Assembly: GCF_003350535.1 (NCBI RefSeq)
Contig: NZ_QQBB01000014.1
Location: 1 to 64,000 of the forward strand
Origin: Microvirga subterranea
GTDB lineage: Bacteria > Pseudomonadota > Alphaproteobacteria > Rhizobiales > Beijerinckiaceae
Direction: 5' to 3'
DNA: 64,000 nucleotides
Positions 53,147 to 63,351 of the stretch are shown here, in pieces. How positions within the stretch are numbered: the stretch's first letter is position 1; every line of letters starts with the position of its first letter. A program made the position numbers and the translations under genes. The notes below the pieces were generated by a model. It was not told the origin of the DNA, made no database searches, and worked only from the letters and a program-made list of their open reading frames with translations.

Positions 53147-55426
53147 TTAGGTTGCGGGCTTGTCTGACCCCTGAGGCACCTTCGGCCCTGGGCTGGGCGA
53201 CTCGAACCCCGCGGAGGTTGCGACCAGCACGGCTTGTGACAGGGTCTGCACGCCAAGCCGCTGCATGACGTGGGCCCGATGGGTCTCTACCGTCCGAGGG
53301 CTGAGGCCGATGTCCCGTCCAATTTCCTTGTTGGTCTTGCCGGCCAACAAGCCTGCCAGGACCTCGCGCTCGCGTTCCGACATTTCGGCAATCCGACGCC
53401 GCCCCCGCTCTGCCTCGTTCTGCTCATCCTCCTCATGGGTGCTGGCGAGGGCCGACGCCACTGCGGCCAGAAGCTGGTCCGAGCCATACGGGACCGGCAG
53501 GAAGTCCACGGCTCCAGCTTTCATCACCTGCACCCCAAAGGTCACGTCACCTTTGGCGTCGCCCAGAACAATCACCGGCAGGCCGATGCGCCGGGCCTTG
53601 AGCTCCCTCGGAATGACCAGACCACCAGCGCCGAACCGGCAAATGTCGAGAACGACGCACCCGGCCGCGAGAGCCGGGGCCGCCTCCAGGAAGGACTTGC
53701 CGGACGAAAAGACCCTGACCCTGTAGCCGGCGTCGCGAAGGAAACGGGAGAGAGCTTGGTGGGTGGCCTCTTCGCCATCGACCACATACACGAAACGCCC
53801 ATCTTGTCGGGTGATGTCCTGGGCAATGCCGCCGGCTCGGCGGATCTGACCCTGCGCGTCGCGAATGGGGAAGAAGGTGTTGCGGATCCACCGCACGACC
53901 CCATCCTGCCGGATGATGCGAAACTCCTCGGTGCTGATTTCACCCAGTCTGACGCGTTCGAGCGCGCCTCGCGCGCGTTCGCGATCATCCGGATGGAGGA
54001 AGCGGCTCCAACGGCTGGGATCGCCGAGCACCTCCCCCCGCGGCTCGCCCCAAATGGATTCGAAAGCAGGACTCAGGTATTCGAGGTTCATCGTCTCGAA
54101 GTTCAGGATCCAAAGGGTGCTGCTGGAGTGCTCGGCGAACTGTCGGAAGCGCTCCTCGCTCTCACGCAGGGATGCCTCGGCCTGCTTGCGTTCCGTGATG
54201 TCCAAGGCGGCTCCCATGAACGCCACGGGATGGCCATCCTCGAAGGTGGTCTGGCCCTGGGTGGAAACCCAGCGCTCGACCCCATCCTCGATCCCAATGA
54301 CGCGGTATTCAATAGCGTAGAGACCAGGACCGGCAGGATCGCTGCACTGGGCGATCACGGCCTCGACGCGCGGGCGATCCTCGGGATGCACGCCGGACAG
54401 AAACACCGCCTCGTCGACAGGAGCATCAGGCGGCAGCCCCCACATCGCCTTGAGCCGGGCGTCCCAGTCCAGGGCTCCCGTGACCGGATTCCAGGTGTAT
54501 GCCGACAGACCGACGAGGTCGATGGCAGCCTGGAGCCGCGCTTCGCTTTCGCGCAACGCCTGCTCCGTCCGCTTCTCCCGCTCGACGACCTGCACCACGA
54601 AGACTGCGCCCAGACCCTCCTGAGCGGTGTTGCGGAACGGCGCAGCGCTCACCCGCGTCCAGATCTCCTGGCCATCGGGGAGTGTGACGAGGAAGTCGAC
54701 GCCTGGAACAACCGTTTCACCTCGCAGCGCTCGCGCGCTCGGATAGTCGGAGCGGCTGAGACGCTGGCCATCCGGGGTGTAGCTCCGCCAGCGCTCGCCT
54801 TGCATGGGATCTCTGGAGGGGATTTTCTCAAGGGCGTACTGCTGGAGGATCTGGTTGCTCAGGACGATGTTCCCCTCCGGGTCGACGAGGCCGACACCAA
54901 CCGGCAATTGCTCCAGAATGGCTGCAAGCTTGTTTTCGCTTTCGCGCAGGGCTGCCTCAGCCTGGACGCGCTCGGTGGTCTCGTGGATCGTGCACAGCAC
55001 CCCGCCGACCCCCCCGGTTTCGTCACGGATGGGGCTGTAAGAGAAGGAGAACCAGGTCTGCTCGGGGTAGCCTCTGCGCATAAGCGTCAGCGGCAGGTCG
55101 TCGAAGTAACTGGCCTCCCCTCGCATGGCCCGCTCGGTGATCGGACCGATGGTGTCCCACACCTCCGACCAGACCTCAGGGAACGGCCGCCCGAGGCCGT
55201 TCGGTTTGTCGCCCATGATCGGAATGTAGGCATCGTTGTAGAAGCTCGTCAGTTCCGGTCCCCAAGCCAAGTAGGTGGGGAAGGCGGAGCTCAGCATGAT
55301 GCTTAAGGCGGTGCGGAGTGACTGCGGCCAAGTCTCGGCGGGCCCGAGGGGCGTAGCAGCCCAGTCATGGGTTCGCATGCGTTCACCCATGCTGCCGCCG
55401 TCGGGAAAAGCTTCCGCCGTGCTCAT
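53147..55426 (-). CDS. Four-PAS, receiver-like, LuxR-HTH regulator without kinase
   Basis: The 759-residue protein has PAS/PAC domains at about 20-155, 165-285, 295-415 and 425-540, linked by signalling helices with ALRESE repeats. A FixJ-like receiver follows (about 545-660), then a LuxR helix-turn-helix (about 682-740: MSEREREVLAGLLAGKTNKE, LSPRTVETHRAHVMQRLG). No histidine-kinase domain is present. The receiver keeps Asp550 and Asp594 but has Gly551 instead of the second acidic residue and lacks the Lys (DFLPVPYG). It is probably a one-component sensor-regulator. It sits between two alcohol dehydrogenases. Confidence 0.85.
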   Translation of the reverse strand: MSTAEAFPDGGSMGERMRTHDWAATPLGPAETWPQSLRTALSIMLSSAFPTYLAWGPELTSFYNDAYIPIMGDKPNGLGRPFPEVWSEVWDTIGPITERAMRGEASYFDDLPLTLMRRGYPEQTWFSFSYSPIRDETGGVGGVLCTIHETTERVQAEAALRESENKLAAILEQLPVGVGLVDPEGNIVLSNQILQQYALEKIPSRDPMQGERWRSYTPDGQRLSRSDYPSARALRGETVVPGVDFLVTLPDGQEIWTRVSAAPFRNTAQEGLGAVFVVQVVEREKRTEQALRESEARLQAAIDLVGLSAYTWNPVTGALDWDARLKAMWGLPPDAPVDEAVFLSGVHPEDRPRVEAVIAQCSDPAGPGLYAIEYRVIGIEDGVERWVSTQGQTTFEDGHPVAFMGAALDITERKQAEASLRESEERFRQFAEHSSSTLWILNFETMNLEYLSPAFESIWGEPRGEVLGDPSRWSRFLHPDDRERARGALERVRLGEISTEEFRIIRQDGVVRWIRNTFFPIRDAQGQIRRAGGIAQDITRQDGRFVYVVDGEEATHQALSRFLRDAGYRVRVFSSGKSFLEAAPALAAGCVVLDICRFGAGGLVIPRELKARRIGLPVIVLGDAKGDVTFGVQVMKAGAVDFLPVPYGSDQLLAAVASALASTHEEDEQNEAERGRRRIAEMSEREREVLAGLLAGKTNKEIGRDIGLSPRTVETHRAHVMQRLGVQTLSQAVLVATSAGFESPSPGPKVPQGSDKPAT

Positions 55427-55769
55427 TTCATTCTCCTTAGAAACCCATCATGAGCGGCCTTCCGACAAATCTTTACGGTTGTGAGGGCGGCTTGCCAAAA
55501 GCAACTACGGCTACGCGTCTACCTTGGCCAATCCTGCCGCACCTGACCGCATTGGCTGCTCTCTGATGTAAGTGTCGGCTGATGGAGGCCAGCCCACACT
55601 GGTTGGTTCACAGGCACGTATCTTCCCTCAGGAATCGCCCGGTAGGCGTATAGGTCCTTACGATTGTTACCCTCCACGAGTTCCGCGGAACGACGATCGT
55701 TAGCGTCAGCCCATCCGATCTCATCAGGTGGGGCGCTAACGAAGTCACTCAACGCCACTGAGGTGTGCC
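55427..55769. other. Intergenic region between divergent PAS regulator and SRPBCC genes
   Basis: No gene is supported. A minus-strand frame at 55519-55848 overlaps the SRPBCC start and has no recognisable motif. The region should carry divergent promoters. Confidence 0.35.
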
Positions 55770-56513
55770 ATGACGGACCAACACGATGAACGGCCTCGAC
55801 GGGTCCGCAACGATAGTCCGGCTCGCCCTCGAGCAACGGGAGCCGCACGGTCCTGGCCGGGTCAACAGCAAGGGCGACAGGATGCTCGCGGGCACCGATC
55901 TAGCCTTGGCATAGTTGGCCTTGCCCTCGCGGCCGCTGCCGGCGTGGCCGCCATTGGTCTGATCGACACCCAAGTGCGCGATACCGGGCGCCGAACCAAA
56001 ACAGGTCTGAACCGGCGATCGGCTTCTGACCACGAGCCGGAGGTCGAGCGCTCGATTACGATCGAGGACGTTCCCGCAGATGAACTCTACCGTCGCTGGC
56101 GCGATCCGGAAACCATGAGGCGGATCATGGCGCCCTTTGCCGATGTCCAGTCCACGGGTGACGGGCAGACACGCTGGAATGCCGGTCCCAATCTGGGCTC
56201 CTGGGACATGCGCTTGACCGATGACCAGCCGGGCGAGTCCTTGCGCTGGGAGGCACAAGGCGGAGGCGCTCTGATCCGGGAAACGTCCGTGCGCTTCCGT
56301 CCCGCTGCGGGCAACCGCGGCACGGTGGTGGTCCTGCGCGCCAGCCTCGATCCGCCCGGTGGCATGCTCGGCCGGATTGCCACCCAGATGCTGGGCAATA
56401 CGGTACCGGCGGCGCTTGCGAGCAAGTCGCTGCACTACTTCAAGGCCCTCGTCCAGACCGGCGAGATCCCGACCACCGAGCGCCAGCCGGCAGCTCGGCC
56501 CGACCCGCGCTGA
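55770..56513 (+). CDS. SRPBCC (cyclase/dehydrase) membrane-anchored protein
   Basis: A basic N-terminal region and one span (SLGIVGLALAAAAGVAAIGL) precede a START-like SRPBCC domain (about 90-230: VERSITIEDVPADELYRRWR, MRLTDDQPGESLRWEAQGGG, VVVLRASLDPPGGMLGRIAT). Such proteins bind hydrophobic ligands and are common in Hyphomicrobiales stress regions next to Zn dehydrogenases, as here. Fifteen bases separate it from the dehydrogenase, so they are probably one operon. Confidence 0.82.
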   Translation: MTDQHDERPRRVRNDSPARPRATGAARSWPGQQQGRQDARGHRSSLGIVGLALAAAAGVAAIGLIDTQVRDTGRRTKTGLNRRSASDHEPEVERSITIEDVPADELYRRWRDPETMRRIMAPFADVQSTGDGQTRWNAGPNLGSWDMRLTDDQPGESLRWEAQGGGALIRETSVRFRPAAGNRGTVVVLRASLDPPGGMLGRIATQMLGNTVPAALASKSLHYFKALVQTGEIPTTERQPAARPDPR

Positions 56514-56527
56514 CGAGGAGGCTTCTC

Positions 56528-57697
56528 ATGCGTGCGCTCATTTGGAACGGCGTCAATGATCTACGTGTCGAGACCGTCAAGGATCCCGAGATCGTCAATC
56601 CGCATGACTGCATCCTGCGGGTCACGATGTCGACCACCTGCGGCTCGGACCTGCACTTCATCGACGGCTACATCCCGACCATGAAGGCCGGCGACGTGAT
56701 CGGTCACGAGTTCATGGGCGTGGTCGAGGACGTCGGGCCTGAGGTGAAGAAGGTCAAGAAGGGGGATCGGGTTGTGGTGCCGTCCTTCATCACTTGCGGC
56801 CAGTGCTGGTACTGCAAGAACAAACTTTATTCGCTGTGCGACAACACCCATCCCAAGCCCGAGTTGCAGGAGCCCATCCTCGGCTATCCGACAGCCGGCA
56901 TCTACGGCTATACCCACGCGTTCGGCGGCTATGCCGGAGCCCACGCCCAGTATGTGCGCGTGCCATTTGCCGACAACGATTGCTTCAAGGTGCCGGATGG
57001 TCTGCCGGACGAGCAGGTGCTGTTTCTCTCCGATGCTGCCCCGACCGGCTACATGGGGGCGGATTTCTGCAACATTCAGCCCGGCGACGTGGTGGCCGTG
57101 TGGGGCTGCGGCGGCGTCGGCCTGATGGCCCAGAAGAGCGCCTTCCTGATGGGGGCTGAGCGGGTGATTGGGATCGACCGCTTGCCTGAGCGGCTGCGGA
57201 TGGCCCGCGAGCATGTCGGCTCCGAGACTATCAACTACGAGGAGGTCGACAGCGTCCTGGAGGTACTCAAGGAAATGACAGGCGGCCGGGGCCCTGACGC
57301 CTGCATCGATGCGGTCGGCATGGAGGCGCACGGCACCGGTCTACAATACGCCTACGATCGCGCCAAGCAGCTCATGTACATGCACACAGATCGCGGCCAA
57401 GCACTACGCGAGGCAATCCTGGCCTGCCGCAAAGGGGGAACACTTTCGATCCTGGGCGTCTACGGCGTGATGGACAAGTTTCCAATTGGGGCGATCATGA
57501 ACAAGGGCCTGACGGTGCGCACGGCTCAGCAGCATGGGCAGGCCTACATGGACCGCCTGCTCGACCATGCCCAGAAGGGAGAGCTGAACCCATCGTTCCT
57601 GGCGACGCATCGTTTCTCGCTCGAAGATGCACCGCGTGGCTACGCCATGTTCAAGCATAAGGACGACGGTTGCGTCCGCTCTGTTTTCATTCCCTAA
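56528..57697 (+). CDS. Zn-dependent alcohol/formaldehyde dehydrogenase family, copy 2
   Basis: A 389-residue paralogue of the gene at 51725. Zn ligands: STTCGSDLHFIDGY and GHEFMG for the catalytic site, CGQCWYCKNKLYSLC for the structural site. The NAD motif is WGCGGVGLMA. GAGGAGGC precedes the ATG. Cofactor and alcohol or aldehyde substrate are not determined by sequence. With DJ-1 and the first copy nearby, aldehyde detoxification is plausible. Confidence 0.92.
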   Translation: MRALIWNGVNDLRVETVKDPEIVNPHDCILRVTMSTTCGSDLHFIDGYIPTMKAGDVIGHEFMGVVEDVGPEVKKVKKGDRVVVPSFITCGQCWYCKNKLYSLCDNTHPKPELQEPILGYPTAGIYGYTHAFGGYAGAHAQYVRVPFADNDCFKVPDGLPDEQVLFLSDAAPTGYMGADFCNIQPGDVVAVWGCGGVGLMAQKSAFLMGAERVIGIDRLPERLRMAREHVGSETINYEEVDSVLEVLKEMTGGRGPDACIDAVGMEAHGTGLQYAYDRAKQLMYMHTDRGQALREAILACRKGGTLSILGVYGVMDKFPIGAIMNKGLTVRTAQQHGQAYMDRLLDHAQKGELNPSFLATHRFSLEDAPRGYAMFKHKDDGCVRSVFIP

Positions 57698-57699
57698 AA

Positions 57700-57735
57700 C
57701 CAGAGCGATCCCCATAACAATATTCAGGGCTCTGG
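57700..57735. terminator. Possible terminator hairpin after the dehydrogenase
   Basis: CCAGAGC (57700-57706) and GCTCTGG (57729-57735) form a 7-bp stem with a 22-base loop, three bases after the stop codon. There is no T-run, so support is modest. Confidence 0.4.
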
Positions 57736-57944
57736 AGTAATCGGGAATACAGGATGCATGCTCCCGACCTTGTCAGGGGCCTTGAGTACGCGGTGGACGA
57801 ACTTCCACTGGGCGCCAGGACTGAGCAAGGCGGCGGGCTGTGTGCCGCGGTCGCCGCCTCATACGGAGATTGTAACTGCCCACTTGGAAACACATCACGC
57901 TCTGGGTGGGCGTTTGTCCAAGGCGCCTGATAGCTTGAAGTGCA

Positions 57945-60491
57945 TCAAACGAGAGCTCGCGACAAATAAGGCGCCGTACGGCTGCCTGATGCTTTTGCTA
58001 CTTCGACTGGCGGCCCCGATGCAACCAATTGCCCGCCCTCGTCGCCGGCTCCCGGACCAAGATCCATGATCCAGTCACTTCTCGCGGCAACGCGCATGTT
58101 ATGCTCGACCACAATGACCGTGTTGCCAACTTCGACCAGCCCATCGAGCTGAGCCACAAGTCTCTCCACATCGGCGGGATGTAGTCCGGTCGTCGGCTCG
58201 TCGAGGACGTAGAGCGTATCGCCGCGCTGAACGCGTTGAAGCTCGGTCGCAAGCTTGATCCGCTGCGCCTCCCCTCCGGACAATTCGGTCGCAGGTTGGC
58301 CCAGCCGCAGATAGCCCAGACCCACCTCACGCACGATCGTGAGCGAACGAAGCAAGGGCGGCTCATGGGCGAAAAACTCCCAGGCCGCGTCGACCGTCAT
58401 TCCGAGCACGTCGGCGATGGATTTGTCGCGGTACTTGATCTTGAGCGTTTCGGCATTGTACCGGGCACCGTGGCAGGTCGGGCATGGGGCATAGACGCTC
58501 GGCAGGAATAAGAGCTCGACCATGACGAAGCCTTCGCCCTCGCAATGCTGGCAGCGGCCCTTTGCGACGTTAAAGGAAAAGCGTCCTGCGTCGTAGCGGC
58601 GGGCACGCGCCTGCTTGGTTGCGGCAAACAGCTTGCGGATGTGATCGAAAAGGCCGGTGTAGGTTGCAAGGTTCGAACGCGGCGTGCGCCCGATCGGCTT
58701 CTGATCGACCCGCACCAGGCGCCTGATCCCTTCCATGCCGCTAACGATCCGGCCCTCGCTGGGCATTGTCGCTGCCCGTTCCAGTTCCTCGCCCTCTTCC
58801 TCCGGCTCACCGATATCGTGACCCAGATGCGCCGCCACCAGTTCGGCTAATGCCTGGCTGACCAGGCTCGACTTGCCTGAGCCGGATACGCCCGTCACGG
58901 TCGTGAGCACGCCCAGGGGAAATGCGACGTCGAGCTCGTTCAGGTTGTTGCGTGTAACCCCGGCGAGGCGCAGCCAGCCTTTCGGTAGGCGGACTTCCCG
59001 AGGCGGGAGAGAGCTTTCGGCGAACAGGAAACGCCGGGTCTGCGAGGCCTCGACCTGGCTAAGCCCATCCGGCGGACCGCTATAGATCACACGGCCGCCC
59101 TGCTCTCCCGCGCCAGGGCCAACGTCGACGATCCAGTCGGCATGACGGATGACATCAAGATTGTGCTCGACCACGAACTGCGAATTCCCGGACGCCTTCA
59201 GTTGCCCGAGCGCGTTCAGCAGCGCCTCGGTATCTGCCGGATGGAGCCCAGCCGACGGCTCGTCGAGCACATAGACCACGCCGAAGAGATTGGAGCGAAT
59301 CTGCGTGGCCAGCCGCAGCCGTTGAAGCTCGCCGGGCGAAAGCGTCGGGGTGCTGCGATCAACGGCGAGATAGCCGAGCCCGAGATCGAGCATGGCGTTG
59401 AGCCGAGCGACAAGATCCTGCGCGATGCGTTGCGCGACCTCCGCCTTGTCCGGATGCTCCGCCTCGATCTTTGCCAGCCGCGGGGCCGTCCCGTCCGCAA
59501 CGGAGCGGAAGATATCGGCGAGGCGGACGAGTGGCAGACTGGAGATGTCGGCGATGTCCAGTCCCGCAAACGTGACGGACAGGGACTCGAGCCGAAGGCG
59601 CTTGCCGTGGCAGAGTGGGCACTCGGTGCTCACCATGTATTGAGCCACGCGTCGCTTCATCAGTGGGCTCTGCGTGTTGGCGAAGGTGTGCAGCACGTAG
59701 CGCTTGGCGCTTGTGAATGTGCCCTGATAGGCCGGCTCTTCCTTGCGTTTGAGCGCGCGCCGAACCTCCTGCTGCGTATATCCAGGATAAACCGGGACGG
59801 TCGGCTGCTCGTCGGTGAAAAGAAGCCAGTTCCGGTCCTTCTTGGGTAGGTTCCGCCAGGGCCGATCCACGTCGAAGCCGAGCGTGGTCACAATATCGCG
59901 CAGGTTCTGGCCATGCCAGGCGGTCGGCCAGGCGGCTATGGCCCGCTCGCGAATGGTCAGCGTGTCGTCCGGTACCATCGATCGCTCGGTGACCTCGTAA
60001 ACCCGGCCAAGCCCATGGCAACGGGGACAAGCCCCCTCGGGCGTATTGGGCGAGAACGACTCGGCATAGAGGATCGCTTGCCCGCGCGGATAGTCGCCGG
60101 CCCGGGAGTAAAGCATGCGCAGCAGGTTGGACAAGGTTGTGACGCTGCCCACCGAGGAGCGTGTGGTCGGGGAACCGCGCTGCTGCTGAAGCGCGACGGC
60201 GGGTGGCAGGCCATCAACGTCGTCCACATCAGGGACGGGCATCTGGTGGAACAGTCGCCTGGCATAGGGCGACACCGACTCAAGATATCGCCGTTGCGCC
60301 TCGGCATAAAGGGTTCCGAAGGCCAGCGAAGACTTTCCGGAGCCGGATACACCCGTGAAAACGACAAGAGTATCGCGCGGAATTTCAAGATCGATGTTCT
60401 TGAGATTGTGCTCGCGGGCCCCGCGGACGCGAACGAATCCCGTTCCGTCCTGCACAGCCGTCGATGAATGGGGTTCAAGATCTTTCTGCAT
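57945..60491 (-). CDS. UvrA paralogue (UvrA2-like ABC protein)
   Basis: The protein has two ABC ATPase halves, each with Walker [10 protein letters not shown]. Zn-binding CPRCHGLG and CPLCHGKR lie in the first half and CQHCEGEG with CPTCHG in the second. The C-terminal signature LSGGEAQR is normal, whereas the N-terminal one reads SPGELQR. At 848 residues it is about 90 shorter than UvrA, consistent with loss of the UvrB-binding part, as in UvrA2. Such proteins are linked to drug or DNA-damage tolerance rather than core repair. Confidence 0.88.
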   Translation of the reverse strand: MQKDLEPHSSTAVQDGTGFVRVRGAREHNLKNIDLEIPRDTLVVFTGVSGSGKSSLAFGTLYAEAQRRYLESVSPYARRLFHQMPVPDVDDVDGLPPAVALQQQRGSPTTRSSVGSVTTLSNLLRMLYSRAGDYPRGQAILYAESFSPNTPEGACPRCHGLGRVYEVTERSMVPDDTLTIRERAIAAWPTAWHGQNLRDIVTTLGFDVDRPWRNLPKKDRNWLLFTDEQPTVPVYPGYTQQEVRRALKRKEEPAYQGTFTSAKRYVLHTFANTQSPLMKRRVAQYMVSTECPLCHGKRLRLESLSVTFAGLDIADISSLPLVRLADIFRSVADGTAPRLAKIEAEHPDKAEVAQRIAQDLVARLNAMLDLGLGYLAVDRSTPTLSPGELQRLRLATQIRSNLFGVVYVLDEPSAGLHPADTEALLNALGQLKASGNSQFVVEHNLDVIRHADWIVDVGPGAGEQGGRVIYSGPPDGLSQVEASQTRRFLFAESSLPPREVRLPKGWLRLAGVTRNNLNELDVAFPLGVLTTVTGVSGSGKSSLVSQALAELVAAHLGHDIGEPEEEGEELERAATMPSEGRIVSGMEGIRRLVRVDQKPIGRTPRSNLATYTGLFDHIRKLFAATKQARARRYDAGRFSFNVAKGRCQHCEGEGFVMVELLFLPSVYAPCPTCHGARYNAETLKIKYRDKSIADVLGMTVDAAWEFFAHEPPLLRSLTIVREVGLGYLRLGQPATELSGGEAQRIKLATELQRVQRGDTLYVLDEPTTGLHPADVERLVAQLDGLVEVGNTVIVVEHNMRVAARSDWIMDLGPGAGDEGGQLVASGPPVEVAKASGSRTAPYLSRALV

Positions 60492-61089
60492 CGGACGGCC
60501 TGGTGAAATGTAGGATTCGCGAACATCTAGGGTGATCTAACGCTCACGCCAGAGGAATAACTTCCACTTCTGCGCGTAGAGCCTCACAGTGGATAATCAC
60601 TAGAAATGGGCTGGCCACTCCGGCAGATGCTGCCGGAGTACAGGTCCGGAATGCGGAACTCGCTAACTGATAATCATCAAGGGCCGTCTTGAGATCTACG
60701 GCCACTTTGTCGGCCCAGGGCATTGTTCAAACGGAAAAGCCCAGGCTCCGGGGCGAACGGATAGGATGCCTTCGCATCTCCGCCTCGCGCACTACGGGCC
60801 TGGGCTGATCGGGTACCACACGGGCGCTCGCATCGTCAGGCGAGCACAGGAACAGGCCGGGCCGGAGTACATTCGTCCTGACACGGCCTCATCGAGGCTG
60901 GCGGTGACGCCCGTGCTCTCGAAGTCCACATACGATGTCCGCTGGGGTAAACCTGATATGGGGATTGAAACCCGGTTCGCAAGACCCATCGAGGCAGGGC
61001 GGACCACCCACTGGCCTTTCCTCCCTCCGGTCAGAACCTCTCCTGCGGCTCCGAGTTGACGGCATAGCGCCTTCACCCGGAGAACCGCC
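60492..61089. other. Gap between uvrA2 and the DJ-1-like gene
   Basis: About 600 bases without a convincing gene. Overlapping open frames on both strands (for example 60766-61059 plus and 60792-61238 minus) show no family motif. It must contain the promoters of both divergent genes. GGAGAACCGCC precedes the DJ-1 start. Confidence 0.35.
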
Positions 61090-61824
61090 ATGTCCGCTCC
61101 CAAAGTGCTCGTTGTCGCCACCTCGCATGACCAGATGGGATCCACTGGCCACCGCACCGGTGTCTGGCTGGAGGAGCTTGCCACGCCCCAGTACGCCCTG
61201 CTCGACGGCGGCGCGGAGGTCACGCTCGTGTCGATCAAGGGCGGGGCGATCCCATGGGATCCGCGCAGCCTGCCGGCGAAGGCTGGAGAAGGTCCGGGTG
61301 AGAAGCCCGAGGAGCAGCAGAAGGTCCCAGCCTCGGTTCACCGCTTCCTCTCCGATGAGAGGGTCATGGCAACAGCCCGAAACTCCCCTGCCCTCGCCGG
61401 CGTGGATCCAGGCTCCTTCGACGCAGTGTTCCTGCCCGGCGGGCACGGGCCGATGTGGGACGCGGCCAATGACGAGACGCTGGCTCGGGTCATCGGATCG
61501 ATGTTCGACCAGGGTAAGGTGGTCGCCGCCGTGTGCCATGGTCCGGCCGGGCTGGTAAAGGCCATGCAGCAGGATGGACGACCAATTGTCGATGGTCGCC
61601 GGGTGAGCGCCTTCACGAACACCGAGGAGGACGCGGTCGGGCTGACAAAGGTGGTGCCGTTTCTGCTGGAGGACCGGCTGAAGGAGCTGGGCGGCCGCTT
61701 CGAGCGCGGGCCCGACTGGCAGCCTTTCGCCGTTCAGGACGGTAACCTGATCACGGGCCAGAACCCGCAATCCTCCGAACTCGTCGCCCGGCACGTGCTG
61801 ACATCTCTCGGCAGGGCCGTCTGA
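61090..61824 (+). CDS. DJ-1/PfpI-superfamily protein, Hsp31-like
   Basis: The 244-residue protein has the class I glutamine amidotransferase-like fold: FDAVFLPGGHGPMWD, then the nucleophile elbow VAAVCHGPAG with Cys149-His150, and a conserved Glu in TGVWLEEL (28/29). This matches the Hsp31/glyoxalase III-like group acting on methylglyoxal and damaged proteins. It supports an aldehyde-stress theme with the neighbouring dehydrogenases. Confidence 0.88.
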   Translation: MSAPKVLVVATSHDQMGSTGHRTGVWLEELATPQYALLDGGAEVTLVSIKGGAIPWDPRSLPAKAGEGPGEKPEEQQKVPASVHRFLSDERVMATARNSPALAGVDPGSFDAVFLPGGHGPMWDAANDETLARVIGSMFDQGKVVAAVCHGPAGLVKAMQQDGRPIVDGRRVSAFTNTEEDAVGLTKVVPFLLEDRLKELGGRFERGPDWQPFAVQDGNLITGQNPQSSELVARHVLTSLGRAV

Positions 61825-61829
61825 ATGAC

Positions 61830-62063
61830 GATTCTGATGCTCGTCAGAGCGGCCGGCCTGGTCGGCGGGGCCCGCCTCGCCCACGGCCTCGACCACGACG
61901 GCCCCGCCCAACATCGGAATACGTCCGTCTTGCATCGGCATCTGTCCGCTCACGACATCATAGTCGGGCAGTTCAGCAAACTCGCCTAAAGCCGAACCCG
62001 AACCTCATCTGGCCCCGGATCACCTAGTTCCGGCATTTCGACGGGTTCGAGGCGCACCAATCC
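61830..62063 (-). pseudogene. Remnant of a Zn alcohol dehydrogenase, N-terminal part
   Basis: Two frames together give the start of a medium-chain dehydrogenase. LVRLEPVEMPELGDPGPDEV runs to a TAG near 61986, and after a frameshift the text continues DYDVVSGQMPMQDGRIPMLG and GGAVVVEAVGEAGPADQA. The usual GVCxSDLHVV and GHE motifs are eroded. No remainder of the gene is found. The segment lies just downstream of the DJ-1-like gene, on the opposite strand. Confidence 0.55.
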
Positions 62064-62333
62064 GGCCGGTGGCCGCGGGTTGCGATCTGTTCCCGCAAAC
62101 TGCGAGTCGTTCGGGAGAAGCCTTATGTCTATCCATGTTCGCTATCCAAGAACTGCAAGTCTTCACCAAGTGGGGAGAACTCCCGTACTCCCAAGGAACG
62201 CAGTCTACTCCTTGTGTGCCCGGAACCGGGACAACTCTCTGACGTAGTACAGTTCGAGGATTCCCAACCGGACGCCGTAGCCTCACAGGCTGGGCGAGAG
62301 TTAAAGCTCGTACTGTTGTTTGACGGTCGCGCA

Positions 62334-63050
62334 ATGTCATCGGACCCGGGATCTGATCTTGGCTTGAAGAACCGGTTGCTCGAACGAATCGGCTCGAATG
62401 CTCCTGAGGAATTTTTGAACAGCCTCGAGTTAGTCGATCTTCCTCTTGGCCGGATCTTGTATGAAGCTGAAGACAAAATTCGATTCGTCTACTTTCCTCA
62501 TAATGCGGTCGTGTCGCTTCTGGCAGTCCTGTCGGACGGCAGCACGGCAGAGATGGAAACGATAGGTCGGGAAGGTGTTCTGGGAGTCGTGGAAGCGCTT
62601 GGCGATCGAGTTTCGCAGGGGCGCTGCATCGTACAGTTCCCCGGATCTGCCTCGCGCGTGAAAATCGAACAATTCCGGCAGGTCGTCGGAGCGAGCGCTT
62701 CCGTCCGCCAGGCGATGCTCTGCTATATGCAGTTCCTCTTCATGCAGATCCTTCAGGTAGGTGTCTGCAACGCCGTCCATTCCGCGGAAGCACGCTTTTG
62801 TCGAACGCTCTTGATCATGCGCGATCGCATGAACCGCGACGATCTCCCGCTGACACATGAGTTTCTAGCAGGAATGCTGGGCGTCCATCGGCCCGCGGTC
62901 AGCATCATCGCCCATCGCATGCAGGATGAAGGACTGATCAAGCAGGGACGTGGGCTCATCACCATCACGGATTCCACTCATCTCGAGGATAAGGCCTGTG
63001 AGTGCTACAAATCCATCCGCAGAAGCTACGACAGACTTCTCCCACCTTAG
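62334..63050 (+). CDS. Crp/Fnr-family transcription regulator
   Basis: The 238-residue regulator has a cyclic-nucleotide-binding-like sensor domain (about 20-150: DKIRFVYFPHNAVVSLLAVL, AEMETIGREGVLGVVEALGD) and a C-terminal winged helix (LTHEFLAGMLGVHRPAVSII, then MQDEGLIKQGRG). The pattern matches the Crp/Fnr branch common in rhizobia without an Fe-S Cys cluster or a clear cAMP pocket. ATG 62334 is preferred over 62214. It lies 300 bases before the peptide gene and could control it. Confidence 0.85.
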   Translation: MSSDPGSDLGLKNRLLERIGSNAPEEFLNSLELVDLPLGRILYEAEDKIRFVYFPHNAVVSLLAVLSDGSTAEMETIGREGVLGVVEALGDRVSQGRCIVQFPGSASRVKIEQFRQVVGASASVRQAMLCYMQFLFMQILQVGVCNAVHSAEARFCRTLLIMRDRMNRDDLPLTHEFLAGMLGVHRPAVSIIAHRMQDEGLIKQGRGLITITDSTHLEDKACECYKSIRRSYDRLLPP

Positions 63051-63351
63051 CCTCGCCCGAACGGATACTGAATTTGTCTTCGAACTACTGCTTAGACGGT
63101 TTGCGGGAGCGCGCCCAGCGATAGCCATTCTGTAGAGTCCACTACATTCGGATTAATGCTGTTTATCACAAGTATTGTACGGATCCGAACAGACCGTTGC
63201 TTACGGTAAGTACAAATTCGAAACGCGAAGATTGCCACCAAGACCTAGATGTTTCTGCCACAACAACAGACAAGCTTCGCACTGCTTAGAGTATCCGGCG
63301 TTCAATTTACAGGACAGATCCTGATTCTCAGGATTTTCTGGAGGAATTGCT
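63051..63351. other. Control region upstream of the small peptide gene
   Basis: No gene is seen. The stretch is lower in GC than its neighbours and should contain the promoter of the peptide gene. GGAGGAATTGCT directly before ATG 63352 is a strong ribosome binding site. Confidence 0.4.

Noticed and set aside
53270..55306. Very long plus-strand open frame (678 codons)
   Set aside because: It lies wholly opposite the PAS-receiver-LuxR gene, has no family motif and reflects the high GC content.
60889..61953. Minus-strand frame of 354 codons opposite the DJ-1-like gene
   Set aside because: Only its first 40 codons are meaningful (dehydrogenase remnant); the rest is antisense to the DJ-1-like gene.
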